From the NCBI GenBank assembly GCA_029267335.1, contig JAJUJC010000001.1, positions 678,337 through 742,336 on the forward strand: DNA of 64,000 bases, written 5' to 3'. Under the pieces are notes generated by a model. The model made no database searches and was not told the origin of the DNA. It saw nothing but the letters and a program-made list of their open reading frames with translations. This DNA comes from Intestinibacillus massiliensis (lineage in GTDB: Bacteria; Bacillota; Clostridia; Oscillospirales; Butyricicoccaceae). Numbering within the stretch: the stretch's first letter is position 1; each line of letters starts with the position of its first letter. Both the position numbers and the translations under genes were made by a program. This document shows positions 60,854-64,000 of the stretch, piece after piece.

Positions 60854-62410
60854 ATGAAAAAAGTAAACGTTCTGACCGCGGAAGAGGCTGCTCTCCTGGT
60901 CAATGACGGCGACACCATTGCAACCGGCGGCTTCGTAAGCTGCGCCTGCCCGGAGGCGCTGTCCAAGGCACTCGAAACGCGCTTTTTGGAGACCGGTCAC
61001 CCCAAGGATCTGACCCTGTTCTTTGCGGCAGGTCAGGGACACCGCGACGGCACCGGCGGCGACCACTACGGCCACGAGGGCATGATCAAGCGTGTCATCG
61101 GCGGTCACTGGGATCGCGCGCCCCGTCTGGGCGAGCTTGCGCTGAACAACAAGATTGAAGCGTATAACCTGCCCCAGGGCGTCATTTCGCATATGTATCG
61201 CGACATCGCCGCACACAACATTGGCACGATCACCCATGTCGGTCTGTACACCTTTGCCGACCCGCGCAACGGCGGCGGCAAGCTGAACGATGCGACTAAG
61301 GAAGATCTCGTCAAGATCGTCAACATCGACGGTCACGAGCGTCTGCTCTATAAAGGCTTCCCGATCAATGTCGTTTTCCTGCGCGGCTCTTACGCGGACG
61401 AGTTCGGTAACTGCACCGTACACAGAGAGATTGGTCCCCTCGACGTTACCGCAATGGCACAGGCATGCAAAAACTCCGGCGGCAAGGTCATCGTACAGGT
61501 CGAAAAGATCGTACAGGGCGGCTCTCTCGACCCGAAGCTGGTGGCGATCCCCGGCATCTATGTCGACTCCATTGTTGTCGGCACGGACGAAGAGAATATG
61601 CAGTGCCTCGGCATGCCGTATGACGGCGCGCTGACCGGCGAATTCCGCATTCCGGTCGATGCGATCCCGCCCATCCCGATGGACGCCAAAAAGATCATCG
61701 CGCGCCGCGCGGCAATGGAGCTGCCCAAGGATGCCATCGTCAACCTCGGCACCGGTGCGCCGGAGAAGATCGCAAACGTCGCGGCAGAAGAGGGTATCTC
61801 GGACTCCATGACGCTGACCGTTGAGGCAGGCTCGATCGCGGGCGTTCCCTACGGTGGCACCCAGTTCGGCGCCGCTGCCAACGCAATGTGCATCATCCCG
61901 CACAACGTGCAATTCGACTTCTATCAGGGCGGCGGTCTGGACATCGCGTTCCTCGGTCTGGCTGAGACTGCACCGAACGGCGACCTCAACGTTTCCAAGT
62001 TTGGTACCCGTCTTGCCGGTGCGGGCGGATTCATCGACATCACCCAGAACGCCAAGAAGGTCGTTTACTGCGGCACGTTCACCGCGAAGGGTCTCAAGAC
62101 CGAGTGCGTCGACGGCAAGCTCGTCATTACACAGGAAGGCGCGAAGAAGAAGTTCGTCAACGCGGTCGAGCATATCACTTTCTCCGGTCGTTATGCGGTC
62201 GAAACCAAGCAGCCGGTTCTGTACATCACCGAGCGCGCGGTCTTTGAACTGCGTCCGGAAGGAGTCACCCTTGTTGAGATCGCACCGGGTGTTGATCTCC
62301 AGACTCAGATCCTCGATCAGATGGATTTCAAGCCCGCCATTGCCGACGAACTCAAGGTCATGGACGCGCGTATCTTCCGTGACGAGCTGATGGGACTGGC
62401 AAACGACTGA
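60854..62410 (+). CDS. Propionate CoA-transferase (Pct/YdiF)-type acyl-CoA transferase
   Basis: A 518-residue class I CoA-transferase with both SCOT halves in one chain. The N-terminal half has GDTIATGGFVSCACPEALSK; the C-terminal half has MTLTVEAGSIAGVPYGG with catalytic Glu324, the same number as in Clostridium propionicum Pct, and VNLGTGAPEKIANVA. In this operon it probably activates 4-hydroxybutyrate with acetyl- or butyryl-CoA. It is not of the Cat2/AbfT type normally found for 4-hydroxybutyrate. Confidence 0.92.
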   Translation: MKKVNVLTAEEAALLVNDGDTIATGGFVSCACPEALSKALETRFLETGHPKDLTLFFAAGQGHRDGTGGDHYGHEGMIKRVIGGHWDRAPRLGELALNNKIEAYNLPQGVISHMYRDIAAHNIGTITHVGLYTFADPRNGGGKLNDATKEDLVKIVNIDGHERLLYKGFPINVVFLRGSYADEFGNCTVHREIGPLDVTAMAQACKNSGGKVIVQVEKIVQGGSLDPKLVAIPGIYVDSIVVGTDEENMQCLGMPYDGALTGEFRIPVDAIPPIPMDAKKIIARRAAMELPKDAIVNLGTGAPEKIANVAAEEGISDSMTLTVEAGSIAGVPYGGTQFGAAANAMCIIPHNVQFDFYQGGGLDIAFLGLAETAPNGDLNVSKFGTRLAGAGGFIDITQNAKKVVYCGTFTAKGLKTECVDGKLVITQEGAKKKFVNAVEHITFSGRYAVETKQPVLYITERAVFELRPEGVTLVEIAPGVDLQTQILDQMDFKPAIADELKVMDARIFRDELMGLAND

Positions 62411-62513
62411 TCCCCCCTGTTGCTTTTTCAATCATTGCTGGGCGGGAGTTGTGTGACTGTGTGACAGTTTCTGCATAACTTTTCCTGCTATGCAATTATT
62501 TTTCGTAGAGGTC

Positions 62514-62542
62514 TTTTCAAATGCGAAAGGCTTTGATAAAAT
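62514..62542 (+). promoter_or_regulatory. Possible thiolase promoter
   Basis: TTTCAA (62514-62519), 17-base spacer, TAAAAT (62537-62542), about 97 bases before the thiolase ATG. The 228-base gap after the CoA-transferase supports a separate transcription start. Confidence 0.5.
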
Positions 62543-62638
62543 ATTAACGAAGTGATCGGGAGGCTCCGTTTCTCCCTTTCCCAACCTGCGGCGCAACCCG
62601 CGTCGCAATGCACCACAAGAGTAAAGGAGAAGAAGCTC

Positions 62639-63829
62639 ATGAACGTTTACATCTGCTCTGCCGCGCGTACCGCGATCGGCACATACGGCGGCACCCTGCG
62701 TGACGTCTCGGCTGCAACCCTCGGCACGACCGCTGCGGTCGCTGCGATCGAGCGCGCAGGCGTCGACAAGGAAGCCATCAACGAGGTCGTATTTGGTCAG
62801 GTGCTGCAGGGCGGCGTCGGCCAGAACGTTGCGCGCCAGGTACTGATCGGTGCAGGCCTGCCCATTGCCACCCCCGCAATGACCCTCAACAAGGTCTGCG
62901 CATCCTCGATGCGTGCCATCTCGCTCGGCTCTCAGATCATCCGCTCGGGCGAAAATCAGGTCATGCTGGTCGGCGGCTGCGAGTCCATGTCCAGTACACC
63001 GTACATCTCCCGCAATATGCGCTGGGGCGCACGTATGGGCGACGTCAAGATGGTCGATATGATGGTTTATGACGGCGTTTTTGATGTATTTAACCAGTAT
63101 CACATGGGAATTACCGCGGAAAACGTCGCAGAAAAGTACGGCATCACCCGTGAAATGCAGGATCAGATCGGCTACGAGTCTCAGATGAAGGCGGCCAAGG
63201 CGATTGAGTCCGGCCGTTTCAAAGACGAGATCGTCCCGATCGAGGTCAAGAGCAAGAAGTCGACCATCGTATTCGACACCGATGAGCACTGCCGCCCGCA
63301 GACCACGCTCGAGGGTCTTGCAAAGCTCAAGCCCGCGTTCAAGAAGGACGGCGGCACGGTCACGGCAGGCAACGCTTCCGGCATCAATGATGCAGGCGCG
63401 GCGATGATCATCGCTTCTGAGGACTTTGTCAAGGCGCATGGCCTCAAGCCGCTCGCAAAGATCCGTTCTTTCGGTTCGGTCGGCTGCGATCCGTCCATCA
63501 TGGGCATCGGCCCCATCGAGTCCACCCGTCAGGCACTCGCACGCGCGGGTCTGACAGCCCAGGATCTCGACCTAATCGAGTCCAACGAATCATTTGCTGC
63601 ACAGGCGGCTGAGGTCAACCGCGAGATCGGCTTCGATATGGATAAGGTCAACGTCAATGGCGGCGCGATTGCCCTCGGTCACCCGATCGGCGCAGCAGGC
63701 TGCCGTATCACCACCACCCTGCTGCACGAGATGATCAAGCGCGACGCGACCATCGGCCTGTCGACCATGTGCATCGGCGGCGGCATGGGCGAAGCACTCA
63801 TCATCGAGCGCGACGAGCTTTGCAAGTAA
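62639..63829 (+). CDS. thlA: Acetyl-CoA C-acetyltransferase (thiolase)
   Basis: A 396-residue biosynthetic-type thiolase condensing two acetyl-CoA to acetoacetyl-CoA. Nucleophile Cys87 in TLNKVCASSMRA, GGCESMSSTPY, catalytic His in NGGAIALGHPIGAAGCR and the second Cys in STMCIGGGMGEALI. AAAGGAG lies 8 bases before the ATG. First step of the butyrate pathway, followed by crotonase. Confidence 0.97.
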   Translation: MNVYICSAARTAIGTYGGTLRDVSAATLGTTAAVAAIERAGVDKEAINEVVFGQVLQGGVGQNVARQVLIGAGLPIATPAMTLNKVCASSMRAISLGSQIIRSGENQVMLVGGCESMSSTPYISRNMRWGARMGDVKMVDMMVYDGVFDVFNQYHMGITAENVAEKYGITREMQDQIGYESQMKAAKAIESGRFKDEIVPIEVKSKKSTIVFDTDEHCRPQTTLEGLAKLKPAFKKDGGTVTAGNASGINDAGAAMIIASEDFVKAHGLKPLAKIRSFGSVGCDPSIMGIGPIESTRQALARAGLTAQDLDLIESNESFAAQAAEVNREIGFDMDKVNVNGGAIALGHPIGAAGCRITTTLLHEMIKRDATIGLSTMCIGGGMGEALIIERDELCK

Positions 63830-63840
63830 GCTGAAACTTT

Positions 63841-63877
63841 TGGGGGGCGTGCGCGGCGTTTTTTCTGCCGCGCCCCC
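63841..63877 (+). other. GC-rich hairpin between thiolase and crotonase genes
   Basis: GGGG then GCGCGGC pairs with GCCGCGC then CCCC around a loop holding T6, with a 3-base bulge. No T-run after it, so probably an mRNA processing or stability hairpin rather than a terminator. Confidence 0.4.
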
Positions 63878-63933
63878 GTAATTCAATCTGTCTCCGGCAA
63901 GCATTTGACAACTTTTGAAGGGAAGTCTGATCC

Positions 63934-64000
63934 ATGACTGATGTAGTAATTGAGAAAAAGGGCCATGTTGCGATCGTCAAGATCGAGCACATGCAGGCGA
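63934..64000 (+). CDS. crt: Crotonase/3-hydroxybutyryl-CoA dehydratase, N-terminal end (partial)
   Basis: Only 22 residues before the right edge: MTDVVIEKKGHVAIVKIEHM. A short beta strand followed by a basic turn and VAIVKI is how enoyl-CoA hydratases of the crotonase family begin. GAAGGGA lies upstream of the ATG. Position after thiolase supports Crt of the butyrate pathway. Confidence 0.7.
   Translation, partial: MTDVVIEKKGHVAIVKIEHMQA

Overview
The window (about 60% G+C by eye, Gram-positive gene orders) reads as chromosome of an anaerobic, butyrate-forming gut Clostridia member, probably Oscillospirales. The taxonomic call is inference. It rests on the WalRK-YycHI-WalJ-RlmH block, YloU/FakA-RecG-type neighbours, a GlgC/GlgD glycogen pair, a Gram-positive LexA box pair, and a 4-hydroxybutyrate/crotonyl-CoA operon very close to that of Clostridium aminobutyricum. 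I saw no rRNA, tRNA, CRISPR array, insertion sequence or prophage.

Layout. 0-6.5 kb: the end of a bacterial microcompartment locus (PduS-like C-terminus, PduT-like shell protein, DeoR regulator) faces an L-fucose operon (fucU, a RhaB-type kinase, fucI) with a divergent AraC regulator, fitting fucose breakdown to 1,2-propanediol inside a compartment. 6.6-14.7 kb (minus): walR-walK-yycH-yycI-murA-walJ-rlmH, the essential cell-wall two-component operon, with murA inserted behind its own promoter, and a Nudix hydrolase upstream. 14.7-25.4 kb (minus): glycogen metabolism, glgB-glgC-glgD-glgA-glgP plus a GH13 debranching-type enzyme. 25.6-29.3 kb (minus): cinA, thiI and a NifS-type desulfurase that probably feeds ThiI. 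29.5-34.5 kb: purA (plus), then lipoprotein, ymdB, prs and a glmU with a decayed uridyltransferase half (minus). 34.8-38.6 kb (plus): DnaD and DnaC/DnaI-type helicase loading proteins, a YhaO/SbcD-like nuclease and a small DUF3783-like protein. 38.6-42.6 kb: a decayed surface-protein remnant, an orphan ATPase, recG and lexA. 42.9-45.6 kb (plus): asp23, fakA, pth. 45.6-50 kb (minus): pgeF, a solute-binding lipoprotein, mnmA and an EamA exporter. 50.2-54.7 kb: rny, an OGG-type glycosylase and a YhaN/SbcC-like ATPase. 54.8-57.2 kb (plus): a complete polar amino-acid ABC transporter. 57.6-64 kb (plus): 4-hydroxybutyrate dehydrogenase, 4-hydroxybutyryl-CoA dehydratase, a small CGGC protein, a Pct-type CoA-transferase, thiolase and the start of crotonase.

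How it works together. The last block joins two routes at crotonyl-CoA: 4-hydroxybutyrate (from GABA or succinate semialdehyde) through AbfD, and two acetyl-CoA through thiolase and crotonase. The fucose/compartment and glycogen loci supply and store carbon. Most of the rest is conserved housekeeping. The most unusual items are GlmU lacking the key nucleotidyltransferase residues, the basic repeat tail on GlgB, the small CGGC protein in the 4-hydroxybutyrate operon, an orphan promoter/hairpin unit at about 36.85 kb, and a terminator directly against the pth ribosome binding site.
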